A program made the translations under genes and the position numbers. From Dictyobacter formicarum (GTDB taxonomy: Bacteria > Chloroflexota > Ktedonobacteria > Ktedonobacterales > Ktedonobacteraceae), in assembly GCF_016587435.1 (NCBI RefSeq), contig NZ_BNJJ01000004.1:62001-126000 (forward strand): DNA of 64,000 bases, written 5' to 3'. The notes below the pieces were generated by a model. It saw nothing but the letters and a program-made list of their open reading frames with translations. It was not told the origin of the DNA and ran no database searches. This document shows positions 7,933 through 17,367 of the stretch, piece after piece (the first letter of the stretch is position 1; each line of letters opens with the position of its first letter).

Positions 7933-9414
7933 CTACCCATTACTGCGCAGGTTGATGCGAAAATGGTATTCATGTGAATGATTGCCATAAACACCATCGA
8001 GGTAGTTGCTGAGAGGATTTCCTCCACGTGGCACGATAAATGTTGGTGCGTGGCAGAAGTCATCATCGGTACAACCAGGGAATTTCGATATATCCAGGTG
8101 GATCGGTGCGCTCAACTGGGTACCATCGGTATCGCTGGCCGTACCTGGATAGATGTTGATGCTTTGTCCCTGGTCATCCATCGAAATGAGATAGAAATGA
8201 CCGATGGCGTCCTGGATGATGCGTACTTTGTTGGGTGCGGTAACATCCTGTCGCACATTTTTGATAATAGTGCCATGATCAACGATGATATGGTGGACAC
8301 CATCATATTGATTGTTGTAAATGACGTGGGTGCGCCCCTGGGTATCCATATAGGCGTCAGTGAGATAGGTTACGTCGGCATCATTATTATTTTGTGGTTG
8401 TACCTCTGTTAACGATAGCTGCTGCATGTTGGGATTGTAAACATTGCCGATATAGAAATATCTGATCTCGTTAAAGATATAGTTAAAGTCCGAAGCGTTG
8501 GGATAGCCCAGACGTGGGCGTAGCACGTCGCGCATGGCGACCATGGTCAGGTCGTTGTTATAGCCGGGAAAGAAGAAGGCATACGTATGGCGGTAGTCCA
8601 TCTGGCTGGTGTGGAAAGTCCAGCGATTGGTGATCGGCGAATAGTAGGTCCAATAAAAGATACCTGGTACATCATCGCCTGTTTGAAAGAATACGATGTC
8701 TCCCAGCGGATTGATGGCGGCCCCACTATAGCCCTGGTCACTGGACCATTGTCCATTTAAAATCTCTTCGCTAAAGGTCTGCCCCAGGTTGGTAGATACA
8801 AAGTGGTGGGCTTCTTGTTGGGTGCCAGGCCAGGAGAAAAGGTGAATTTCATCATGGGGGCCACGAATAATATTGATGGGCTCGGTGCCAGCATTGCCTT
8901 GTTTTAGTTCATTCCAGGTGCTGCTACCAGGCGCCTGATGCATGAGATGCCAGGTGCGGTTCTGGGTATCACTGCCCTGTGAAATGAAAACGGTAAACAG
9001 GTCGCCAGAGGTCGTACGAATGATGCGTAGTTTGTGCGCGCCCCAGCTGTTAGGTACATATTCATCTTCATTGCCAAAGGCCTGGTTCGTCACCTGGTCC
9101 AGTCTATCTAGTGTAGGTACCCCGGGTATAGTTGGCTGAATAACTGTAGATTGTACTATGGGCGTGATTTTTGGCTTTGCTTGAGCTGTTGCTGTTGATG
9201 AATGTGGTGGTAACTGGAGTCCAATACCATTGGATTGCGGAGTTGCTGTCGGTGAAGCAGTGCTTGCTTGCTGTGGATGTGAATGGGTCTTTTGTGTATA
9301 GATTGAGATAGATGCAATAATAATGATAGCTGCTAATATTGAGAGTAGTATCGTCCTTTTTCTGCCTGTTATGCTATTGCTCCCTTTTAATTTATTAAAA
9401 AGTGGCACTTTCAA
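7933..9414 (-). CDS. Membrane-anchored or secreted protein with BNR-like propeller features
   Basis: A 493-residue protein of unknown family. A short basic head (KGSNSITGRKRT) precedes one hydrophobic segment (LLSILAAIIIIASISIY), then a Thr/Ser/Pro/Gln-rich linker of about 60 residues. The remainder is beta-rich with recurring W-x-F/Y and I-x-F/Y-N motifs: GDLFTVFISQGSDTQNRTWHLMHQ, DEIHLFSWPG, GDIVFFQTGD, FYWTYYSPITNRWTFHTS, GRTHVIYNNQYDGVHHI. This suggests a sialidase/BNR type beta-propeller acting outside the cell; no catalytic set could be assigned. The start is the TTG at 9414, chosen because AAGGGGG lies 9-15 bases upstream and no suitable ATG follows. It is convergent with the anchored toroid-like protein. 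Confidence 0.6.
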   Translation of the reverse strand: MKVPLFNKLKGSNSITGRKRTILLSILAAIIIIASISIYTQKTHSHPQQASTASPTATPQSNGIGLQLPPHSSTATAQAKPKITPIVQSTVIQPTIPGVPTLDRLDQVTNQAFGNEDEYVPNSWGAHKLRIIRTTSGDLFTVFISQGSDTQNRTWHLMHQAPGSSTWNELKQGNAGTEPINIIRGPHDEIHLFSWPGTQQEAHHFVSTNLGQTFSEEILNGQWSSDQGYSGAAINPLGDIVFFQTGDDVPGIFYWTYYSPITNRWTFHTSQMDYRHTYAFFFPGYNNDLTMVAMRDVLRPRLGYPNASDFNYIFNEIRYFYIGNVYNPNMQQLSLTEVQPQNNNDADVTYLTDAYMDTQGRTHVIYNNQYDGVHHIIVDHGTIIKNVRQDVTAPNKVRIIQDAIGHFYLISMDDQGQSINIYPGTASDTDGTQLSAPIHLDISKFPGCTDDDFCHAPTFIVPRGGNPLSNYLDGVYGNHSHEYHFRINLRSNG

Positions 9415-9756
9415 TATCCCAAACCCCCTTGTGAGATTTTCTACGGAAACAACCTGTCTACCTATATATTAACATTTATATTGTGTGAAAAGGAACAATA
9501 GTCTCCAGATATACAAACGAAGGCTACACATCTTTCTTTGTGGGCTATGACTTCCTACCTACTACACCTTTCATACTCTGTGAAAGCTTTTTTCTAACAA
9601 ACTGTCCTTAGCGTAAATGAATAATATGATAGACAGATTAAAAAATATGCAGATTGCTGTCTATTCAGGCGCAATTTAAAGTGTCGAAATATGACGCATA
9701 TACGTCAATAAAGAAAGAAACGCTTCGCTTTTTATTAATTGGCAAGGACTGATGTG
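9415..9756. other. Divergent intergenic region
   Basis: 342 bp of AT-rich sequence between two divergent genes. Promoters for both are expected here; no gene, repeat or long hairpin was recognised. Confidence 0.4.
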
Positions 9757-10341
9757 ATGGATAAAAAAGTAGAAATTTTAGAGCAGCGCGTCCTGATGGA
9801 CGATTTCTTTAAAATTGAGGAGGCTCGCCTGCGTTTCAGGCGTTTTGATGGGCAGATGAGTGAGCCGGTACGTCGCCTGGTGTTGGAACGCGGTGACGCG
9901 GTCGCGGCGTTGCTGGTTAATACCGATACCCAGAAAGTGTTGATGACAAATCAATTTCGCTATCCGACCTTGAAAAAAGGACCTGGCTGGCTGCATGAGG
10001 TGGTGGCAGGTATGGTGGATGAAAATGAGCAACCAGAAGCGGCAGTCAGGCGTGAAATCCATGAAGAGATTGGCTACCAGGTTCATGAACTGACTCCGAT
10101 CGCTACCTTTTACGTTTCTCCTGGTGGTTCGTCAGAGCGCATATTTCTCTTTTATGCCGAGGTAACCAATGCCGATCGTATCTCAAATGGGGGCGGCCTG
10201 GTTGCCGAGCATGAAGATATCGAGTTGATCGAAGTATCCTTTGATGAGTTGTGGGATGTACTTAAAAAAGGTGAGATTCGTGATGCCAAGACCCTGATTG
10301 CAGTTCAATGGTTGCAGCAGAAGTGGCAGAATGATGCATAA
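9757..10341 (+). CDS. NUDIX hydrolase, ADP-ribose pyrophosphatase-like
   Basis: A 194-residue hydrolase of nucleoside diphosphates linked to another moiety. The NUDIX box is complete: G-M-V-D-E-N-E, then REIHEEIG, fitting GX5EX7REUXEEXGU, and is followed by YVSPGGSSERIFLFYAEV, which is typical of the ADP-sugar pyrophosphatase branch (YffH/NudF). The N-terminal strand pattern VEILEQRVLMDDFFKIEEARL also fits that branch. The ATG at 9757 has GGCAAGG upstream; an in-frame TTG at 9739 is less likely. The stop codon lies inside a long palindrome that separates this gene from convergent purA. Confidence 0.85.
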   Translation: MDKKVEILEQRVLMDDFFKIEEARLRFRRFDGQMSEPVRRLVLERGDAVAALLVNTDTQKVLMTNQFRYPTLKKGPGWLHEVVAGMVDENEQPEAAVRREIHEEIGYQVHELTPIATFYVSPGGSSERIFLFYAEVTNADRISNGGGLVAEHEDIELIEVSFDELWDVLKKGEIRDAKTLIAVQWLQQKWQNDA

Positions 10342-10367
10342 TGTGCGCTTTGCGCACATTATGCATC
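10333..10367. terminator. 16 bp palindrome overlapping the NUDIX stop codon
   Basis: GATGCATAATGTGCGC at 10333-10348 pairs exactly with 10352-10367 around a TTT loop. The left arm contains the last codons and the TAA stop of the NUDIX gene. It lies between convergent NUDIX and purA and has no U tract on the + side; for purA transcripts, termination or 3' protection is inferred. Confidence 0.6.
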
Positions 10368-10375
10368 ACCAATAT

Positions 10376-11650
10376 TTATACCATCAGTGTCTGGTCGCGA
10401 TTGGGACCCACACCAACGCTGTGGATGCGTACACCGACCAGTTCGGCCAGGCGCTCCAGGTAGTTGCGGGCGTTGCGGGGAAGGTCCTCCATCGTTTTAG
10501 CCTGCTGGGTAGACTGCTGCCAGCCAGGGAGTACCTCGTAGACTGGCTCGCATTTTTCATGGATAACGGGATCAGGCAGGTGCTCGATCAGTTCACCTTT
10601 GTAGCGATAGCCGGTACAGACCGGGATCTCGGCTAGCGTATCCAGTACGTCCAGTTTGGTGATGTTCAGGTCTGTGCAGCCGTTGATCTCGGTGACGTAG
10701 CGGGTGACGACGGCATCAAACCAGCCAATACGTCGGGGACGGCCGGTGGTGGCGCCAAATTCGCCTCCCAGGGTGCGTAAATGGGTTCCTATTTCGTCAT
10801 GTAACTCGGTTGGCATGGGTCCGGTACCGACCTGCGTGCTGTACGCCTTAGCTACTCCGATGACCTGGTTGATGTAGCGCGGAGGAATGCCCGAGCCTGC
10901 GGAAGCGCCAGCGGCCGTGGGGGAAGAGCTGGTTACAAACGGATAAGAACCCCAGTCGATATCTTTCATGGCGCTTAGCTGGCCTTCAAGTAAAATATTT
11001 TTGCCTTCCTGTAGCGCGGTGCGTACGATGGGCATCGTGTCAACAATACGTGGTTTGAGCTGTTGACCCCAGGCCAATGCAGCCTCGATCAACTCTTCGA
11101 CATCAAAAGGTTGTTGCCCATAGACATGTGTGAGGATGGCGTTGTGCTTTTTGACGACAGCACTCAGCTTTACACGTAAAATATCTTCGTGTAGCAGATC
11201 ATGGAAGCGGATACCAATGCGTCCGACTTTATCTGTGTAGGCTGGTCCGATACCGCGACCGGTTGTTTCAACGCGATACGCACCTCGGGCCTCGTCTTCC
11301 ACTTTATCGAGTATCTTGTGATAAGGCATGACAACGTGTGCCCGATCGGAGACTACCAGCTGATCGATAGAAACGCCCTTGCTGGCAATGGCCTCCATTT
11401 CTACAATCAGGTCCTGTGGATCGATCGCTGTGCCTGTCCCCATAACGCAGATACAATTGGCATTAAAAATACCGCAGGGAACCAGGTGGAGCTTGAATTC
11501 ACCATAGTTATTGACGACAGTATGGCCTGCGTTGCCGCCTCCCTGGAAGCGCATGCACAGGTCGGCCTCTTTGCTCAAAAGGTCTACCAGTTTACCTTTC
11601 CCTTCGTCTCCCCATTGTGTGCCTACAACTACGGTTACTGTTCCAGCCAT
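10376..11650 (-). CDS. purA: Adenylosuccinate synthetase
   Basis: Joins IMP and aspartate using GTP, the first step from IMP to AMP. The 424-residue protein carries the family signature VVVGTQWGDEGKGKLVDLLS with the catalytic Asp, GGGNAGHTVV with the catalytic His, GRGIGPAYTDK, EGQLSAMKDIDWGSYPFVTSSSPTAAGA-type central segment, GEFGATTGRPRRIGWFD and a GxxR-type end (GVGPNRDQTL). One oddity is EGQLSAMKDIDWG where most family members have EGAQGxxLDxDxG. It is 6 bp downstream of the TrmB-type regulator on the same strand, so the two are probably cotranscribed. Confidence 0.95.
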   Translation of the reverse strand: MAGTVTVVVGTQWGDEGKGKLVDLLSKEADLCMRFQGGGNAGHTVVNNYGEFKLHLVPCGIFNANCICVMGTGTAIDPQDLIVEMEAIASKGVSIDQLVVSDRAHVVMPYHKILDKVEDEARGAYRVETTGRGIGPAYTDKVGRIGIRFHDLLHEDILRVKLSAVVKKHNAILTHVYGQQPFDVEELIEAALAWGQQLKPRIVDTMPIVRTALQEGKNILLEGQLSAMKDIDWGSYPFVTSSSPTAAGASAGSGIPPRYINQVIGVAKAYSTQVGTGPMPTELHDEIGTHLRTLGGEFGATTGRPRRIGWFDAVVTRYVTEINGCTDLNITKLDVLDTLAEIPVCTGYRYKGELIEHLPDPVIHEKCEPVYEVLPGWQQSTQQAKTMEDLPRNARNYLERLAELVGVRIHSVGVGPNRDQTLMV

Positions 11651-11656
11651 AACGGC

Positions 11657-12547
11657 TTACTCCTCTCCAAGATGAAATGCTTCTCGCATTGATATGTTTA
11701 AATTTGATGGTAGGTTGATTGGTTGCGATCCCAGGGTTGTGATGGCGACGAGTTGCTCGGCGTCTTCGGTCGGCAGCAGGCTACGGCGCAAATTGACCAT
11801 GTGCGGACCAAAGGTGGCCTCTAGCTCTGGCGAGAGTCGCTCATAAATAGCTGCCAGATAGGCTTCGTCGCGAATAAATTTTTCAACGACACGGACCATG
11901 GTGCGATTCTGGGTGACGACTCCGGTTGCCGGCTCATCCAGTGAAGCGACCAGGGCCTCCTTGAAATCTATCGCCAGCGCAATAACATGACCTCCTACCA
12001 CTTTTTCGGGACCCTCGTGCTGGTAGATCATGGCATAATCAGCGCTGGCTTCGCCAAATAAGTTAAGAATAACTGTGCAGCCCCGGTCCCGCGCTGCCTG
12101 TAAGACATCGCTCAGGCGATCGAGATCTTCTGCCCACAGACTGGCTGCGATACGATGTTGTGCTAGCGTGATCAACTCGCGCAGACGAGCCTCAATGCGA
12201 CTGTATTCATTGAGCTCCCAAAAGTGGCCCACGCCATCCGGCCGTTCAAGCGCGGTGAGCTGCTGTTCTAAGCTCTGACAGCGCCGGGTGGTCTCCTCCT
12301 CAATCCGCTTCAGCAACCGCCCCGGCGGAACAGGTGCGTAACGCACCGGATCTGCGCTTACAGCATTAACACGTTCTTTAGCTGTCAGAGTTTCAAGAGC
12401 CTGATACGTATTGGCTCTGGGTAATCCCGCCCCTTTACTGATCTCATAGCCTGTAGAGAGTGGATGCTGGAGCAGGAAGATGTAAACCTGTGCTTCCGCC
12501 CCTGTAAACCCGAGCTGCTTCATCTCCTCAACGGTCGACATAGTCAC
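11657..12547 (-). CDS. TrmB-family transcriptional regulator
   Basis: A 296-residue DNA-binding regulator. The N-terminus is a winged helix of TrmB type: MKQLGFTGAEAQVYIFLLQHPLSTGYEISKGAGLPRANTYQALETL, then a coiled segment (LLKRIEEETTRRCQSLEQQLTAL) and a C-terminal TrmB-regulatory-like alpha/beta domain with AASLWAEDLDRL and EALVASLDEP. TrmB proteins usually sense sugars; here the only cotranscribed gene is purA. The GTG at 12547 has GGAAG 8 bases upstream; an ATG two codons later is the alternative. A palindrome 24-51 bp upstream may be its own operator. Confidence 0.85.
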   Translation of the reverse strand: MTMSTVEEMKQLGFTGAEAQVYIFLLQHPLSTGYEISKGAGLPRANTYQALETLTAKERVNAVSADPVRYAPVPPGRLLKRIEEETTRRCQSLEQQLTALERPDGVGHFWELNEYSRIEARLRELITLAQHRIAASLWAEDLDRLSDVLQAARDRGCTVILNLFGEASADYAMIYQHEGPEKVVGGHVIALAIDFKEALVASLDEPATGVVTQNRTMVRVVEKFIRDEAYLAAIYERLSPELEATFGPHMVNLRRSLLPTEDAEQLVAITTLGSQPINLPSNLNISMREAFHLGEE

Positions 12548-12570
12548 GAGCCTCGCTTCCTTTCTCTAAA

Positions 12571-12598
12571 ATTAGTAGTAGTATCTACAACTACTAAT
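12571..12598 (-). promoter_or_regulatory. Candidate operator upstream of TrmB-purA
   Basis: Perfect 9 bp arms ATTAGTAGT (12571-12579) and ACTACTAAT (12590-12598) with a 10 bp spacer, placed 24 bp before the regulator start. Arm length and centre-to-centre distance of two helical turns fit a dimeric winged-helix protein. Assignment to TrmB is an inference. Confidence 0.5.
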
Positions 12599-12636
12599 AT
12601 AACAACGAGAGCACTGGTTGTCAAGGGCCAAAGGTA

Positions 12637-12693
12637 TTTTATGTGTTGGTGCAAGTGGTACACTTTGTGCACCGCTTGCACCAACACATAAAA
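12637..12693. repeat. Long imperfect hairpin, 23 bp arms
   Basis: Arms 12637-12659 and 12671-12693 pair over 23 bp with one G-T type mismatch, loop 11 nt. It stands between the divergent TrmB and AAC(3)-type genes, so it cannot be a terminator of either; an element in the acetyltransferase leader or a mobile hairpin is possible. Confidence 0.5.
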
Positions 12694-12706
12694 GATCTAT
12701 TGAACG

Positions 12707-12736
12707 CCGCAGGCGCGAATCCTCTGGCTTTCAGAC
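12707..12736 (+). repeat. 30 bp dispersed repeat, copy 1
   Basis: Begins CCGCAGGCGCGAA and ends TGGCTTTCAGAC. Two other 30 bp copies are at 35666-35695 and 46263-46292. This one lies 70 bp before the AAC(3)-type start codon. Confidence 0.5.
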
Positions 12737-12806
12737 AACTTTCTGCTTGCTTTTAGCTGTGATGGATGGTAGGCTGATCAGGTTATAAATAGAAAGGAAT
12801 ATACTT

Positions 12807-13616
12807 ATGTCCGAAGAAAAAGTTGTGCGGGAGACCGCTACCCTTTGTACACGTGAAAGTCTGGCCCACGATTTGCGACAACTGGGATTGAAGGCGGGGA
12901 TGACGGTAATTGTCCATTCATCGTTGAGCTCTTTAGGATGGGTTTGTGGTGGTCCTGTTGCGGTGGTTGAGGCTTTGATGGATGTGCTCACTGAGGAGGG
13001 TACCCTGGTCATGCCGACTCAGAGCGGCAATTATTCTGATCCGGCCAACTGGCAACGTCCGCCTGTGCCGCAGCCCTGGTGGGATGTCATTTATGAGGCG
13101 ATGCCAGCGTTTCGCCCTGAGGTTACTCCATCCTATAAAATGGGTGTGGTTGTCGAGACGTTTCGGACCTATCCCGGTGTGCTGCGCAGCAATCATCCAC
13201 AGGTTTCATTTGCGGCCTGGGGCAGGCATGCTCGGGCGATTATCGCTAATCATGGGTTAGAATATGGCCTGGGCGAGCAATCACCCCTGGCACGCATGTA
13301 TGAGCTGGATGGCTGGGCATTGCTGCTCGGGGTTGACTATGATAGCAACACCACCTTTCACCTGGCGGAATATCGCATTCCTGGCTCTCAAGAGGTTACG
13401 TTGGGCGCTCCGATCATCGAAAATGGCCAGCGTATCTGGAAGCGTTTTAAGGATATCGAGATTGATGCCGATATATTTCCAGCCATCGGCCAGGACTTTG
13501 AGCAGACGAAGCAGGTGTTGAGCGGTAAGGTCGGGCAGGCCGCGTGCCGCCTCTTTCAGCAGCGACCTGCCATAGATTTCGCGACCGGCTGGCTAAAGCG
13601 CCATCGCGGCTTTTAA
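12807..13616 (+). CDS. Aminoglycoside N(3)-acetyltransferase family protein
   Basis: A 269-residue acetyl-CoA dependent acetyltransferase of the AAC(3)/YokD fold (Antibiotic_NAT). Typical blocks are MTVIVHSSLSSLGWVCGGPVAVVEALMDVL, GTLVMPTQSGNYSDP, FRPEVTPSYKMGVVVETFRTYPGVLRSNHPQVSFAAWG, and LDGWALLLGVDYDSNTTFHLAEY. These carry the usual His and acidic residues around the acetyl-CoA site. Soil bacteria often carry such genes without clinical resistance, so the substrate may be another amine. AAAGGA lies 11 bases before the ATG. It converges with atpD, leaving only 29 bp between. Confidence 0.88.
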   Translation: MSEEKVVRETATLCTRESLAHDLRQLGLKAGMTVIVHSSLSSLGWVCGGPVAVVEALMDVLTEEGTLVMPTQSGNYSDPANWQRPPVPQPWWDVIYEAMPAFRPEVTPSYKMGVVVETFRTYPGVLRSNHPQVSFAAWGRHARAIIANHGLEYGLGEQSPLARMYELDGWALLLGVDYDSNTTFHLAEYRIPGSQEVTLGAPIIENGQRIWKRFKDIEIDADIFPAIGQDFEQTKQVLSGKVGQAACRLFQQRPAIDFATGWLKRHRGF

Positions 13617-13645
13617 TATTGCCGCCGCTCTCGCCGTTTTCCTTT

Positions 13646-15082
<1,437 letters not shown>

Positions 15083-15314
15083 TCACTTTTTTCTTCTGCA
15101 CCTAATGTACAGAAAAAAGGAGGCCTGGATATGACTCATATTACGTAGTTTTGGGAACGCAAAACGATTGAATTTCGAGTTCCCAGAGGTAGGCAAAATA
15201 ACGTAGAGTATCTGGCCTGATACGATACGGCATTGCATTTTTCGTGTGAGCTGAATTATGCTATGATTGAGTCTCATCGATACACTCCTGGCAGTCTGAT
15301 GGAAGGAGAAACCT

Positions 15315-16145
15315 ATGGCTCATGAGTATGAATATGTAAAATTTTGGCATGATGCTACATTGAGCAATCTTGAACTGCTCCACGCGACCTATGTCAAGCA
15401 TACTTTTGCTCCCCATACTCATGAAGGTTATGTGATTGGAGTCATCGAACAGGGTGCAGAGCAGTTTGCGTATCGTAGACGTCAACACATAGCGCCAGTC
15501 GGGAGCATTGTGTTTATCAATCCTGGAGAAGTGCATACCGGTTCGGCCGCAGCCGAGCACGGTTGGACCTATAGGACGCTCTACCCGTCGATCGAGCTTT
15601 TGCAGCGTGCTGTTTCTGATCTCACCGGACGGTCGCGCGATATCCCTTTCTTTGCTGAACCAGTGGTTCACGATCCTGAGATGATGGCCGAAATTTCCCT
15701 CACACATCGCGCTCTGGAGGAACAGGCGTCCGCCCTTGAACGGGAATCGCGGATTTTATGGACCCTCTCGCGCTTAATTTTGCGCTATGCTGACGATCAT
15801 CCGCGTCCTCGTCCGTTCGCTAAAGAGCATATGGGCATTCAGCGCGTCCGTTCTTATATCGAGGAAAACTACGCCGAGAATATCTCACTCGAACAGCTGG
15901 CCGCGATTGCTCGGCTCAGTCCATTTCACCTGTTGCGCTCGTTTAGAGATCAGGTAGGCTTGCCTCCTCATTCCTACCAGATACAAACACGCATCAGGCA
16001 TGCGAAGTCCTTGTTAGGTATGGGATTGCCCTGTGTAGATACAGCAATAGTTGTGGGCTTTGCGGACCAGAGCCACTTCACCAAACATTTTAAGCGCATT
16101 GTTGGCGTGCCACCTGGACTGTACGGCTCAATTCGCAATTCGTAG
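15315..16145 (+). CDS. AraC-family transcriptional regulator
   Basis: A 276-residue regulator with an N-terminal cupin sensor (TFAPHTHEGYVIGVIEQG, then GSIVFINPGEVHTGSAAAEHGW) and a C-terminal double helix-turn-helix: VRSYIEENYAENISLEQLAAIARLSPFHLLRSFRDQVGLPPHSYQIQTRIRHAKSLL and IVVGFADQSHFTKHFKRIVGVPPGLY. GGAAGGAGA precedes the ATG at good distance. Regulators of this type are often next to azlC/azlD, as here, and probably control them in response to an amino acid or similar small ligand. It is divergent from atpD. Confidence 0.9.
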   Translation: MAHEYEYVKFWHDATLSNLELLHATYVKHTFAPHTHEGYVIGVIEQGAEQFAYRRRQHIAPVGSIVFINPGEVHTGSAAAEHGWTYRTLYPSIELLQRAVSDLTGRSRDIPFFAEPVVHDPEMMAEISLTHRALEEQASALERESRILWTLSRLILRYADDHPRPRPFAKEHMGIQRVRSYIEENYAENISLEQLAAIARLSPFHLLRSFRDQVGLPPHSYQIQTRIRHAKSLLGMGLPCVDTAIVVGFADQSHFTKHFKRIVGVPPGLYGSIRNS

Positions 16146-16192
16146 TTCGCGATTTGTGATTTGTGATTTATAAAAAAATAGCAATATCAGAC

Positions 16193-16221
16193 AAGACAGT
16201 CCCTTTCTCGCCTTCTATAAT
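16193..16221 (+). promoter_or_regulatory. Promoter of azlC, possibly leaderless
   Basis: AAGACA (16193-16198), a 17 bp spacer and a consensus TATAAT (16216-16221) lie so close to the azlC ATG at 16228 that the predicted transcription start would be at or near the A of the ATG. No ribosome binding site is present before azlC. Confidence 0.55.
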
Positions 16222-16227
16222 CGTCCC

Positions 16228-16923
16228 ATGAAAGCATCACATTCTGAGTTCTTACATGGCATCAGGGACGAACTCCCAATCCTGTTTGGTGCGCTCCCTT
16301 TTGGTATGGTCTATGGAGTGTCAGCGATCAGTGCGGGCATCCCGGCGAGTATCGCGCAAGCTATGTCATTCATCGTCTTTGCGGGATCGGCACAATTTGT
16401 GATCGTTCAGCTCATTGCGGCTGGCACGCCCGCGCTTGTCGTTGTCCTGACCGCTTTTATCGTGAATATCCGTCATGTGCTCTATAGCGCGTCAGTGTCT
16501 TCCTATACCCGCAAGCTCCATCCTCTCTGGAAGTGGCTGCTGGCATACCTCTTGACCGATGAGGCGTATGCAGTGACCATCTTGCACTACCAGAAGCCGG
16601 AAGACGACGGGCACAAGCATCGATATTTTCTGGGTGCCGGTCTGGCGTTGTGGACGACCTGGCAGTTGAGTACCGCTGTGGGTATTTTCCTGGGTGGGCA
16701 CATCCCTGCAAGTTGGTCACTGGACTTTACCTCTACGCTTACTTTTATCGCTCTCGTTGTGCCCGCGCTCAAGGATCGCGTGAGCACAGCTGCCGCATTG
16801 GCCTCCGCGTTGACCGCGCTGCTTGTCATTGCTTTGCCACTGAAACTAGGGATAGCTGTCGCCGCCCTGATTGGTATCGCTGTCGGCCTCACTTTAGAGT
16901 TAAAAAAACCAATATCGCTATAG
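16228..16923 (+). CDS. azlC: AzlC-family branched-chain amino acid exporter, large subunit
   Basis: Membrane protein of 231 residues with about seven to eight hydrophobic segments. The family signature region is clear: LPILFGALPFGMVYGVSAISAG, AQAMSFIVFAGSAQFVIVQL, TAFIVNIRHVLYSASVS and LLAYLLTDEAYAVTI. AzlC and AzlD together export branched-chain amino acids or related compounds. azlD follows 13 bp later, and the AraC regulator precedes. There is no Shine-Dalgarno sequence; a TATAAT box ends 6 bp before the ATG, so a leaderless mRNA is likely. Confidence 0.9.
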   Translation: MKASHSEFLHGIRDELPILFGALPFGMVYGVSAISAGIPASIAQAMSFIVFAGSAQFVIVQLIAAGTPALVVVLTAFIVNIRHVLYSASVSSYTRKLHPLWKWLLAYLLTDEAYAVTILHYQKPEDDGHKHRYFLGAGLALWTTWQLSTAVGIFLGGHIPASWSLDFTSTLTFIALVVPALKDRVSTAAALASALTALLVIALPLKLGIAVAALIGIAVGLTLELKKPISL

Positions 16924-16936
16924 TAAGGAGCCGAAT

Positions 16937-17269
16937 ATGTCACAGGCATGGCTTTGGATAACTATCATCATTATTGGACTGCTGACCCTGGGTATTCGCC
17001 TGTCCTTTATAGTGTTCATGGGTAAGATGCAGATTTCGCCCATAGCTCAGCAGGCTCTACGTTTTGTGCCAATCGCAGTACTGTCAGCACTCATCTCGCC
17101 CGCACTCTTCTTTCCCGGTGGCTCACTGGATGTATCGTTGAGCAACATTCGTCTCATAGCAGGAATCCTCGCGGTACTGGTAGCCTGGAGGACAAAAAAC
17201 GTCCTGCTGACAATCGCGAGCGGCATGGCTTGCTTACTTATCTTGCAGATGTTTGTGTCTCCTCATTAA
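16937..17269 (+). CDS. azlD: AzlD-family transport protein, small subunit
   Basis: Small membrane protein of 110 residues with four hydrophobic segments: WLWITIIIIGLLTLGIRLSFIVF, LRFVPIAVLSALISPALFF, IRLIAGILAVLVAW and VLLTIASGMACLLILQMF. It shows the AzlD pattern of a helix followed by R-x-x-F and P-x-A-V-L-x-A. Partner of AzlC in amino acid export. AAGGAG stands 7 bases before the ATG. Confidence 0.88.
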   Translation: MSQAWLWITIIIIGLLTLGIRLSFIVFMGKMQISPIAQQALRFVPIAVLSALISPALFFPGGSLDVSLSNIRLIAGILAVLVAWRTKNVLLTIASGMACLLILQMFVSPH

Positions 17270-17367
17270 GTTGCGCGAAAACTCATGCATATCCCTCTGG
17301 GAAGGAACACGCCTATTCTATTTCACACTTACAATAGAATGCGCTTGTCCGAGTGTCCGGGTGGTTG

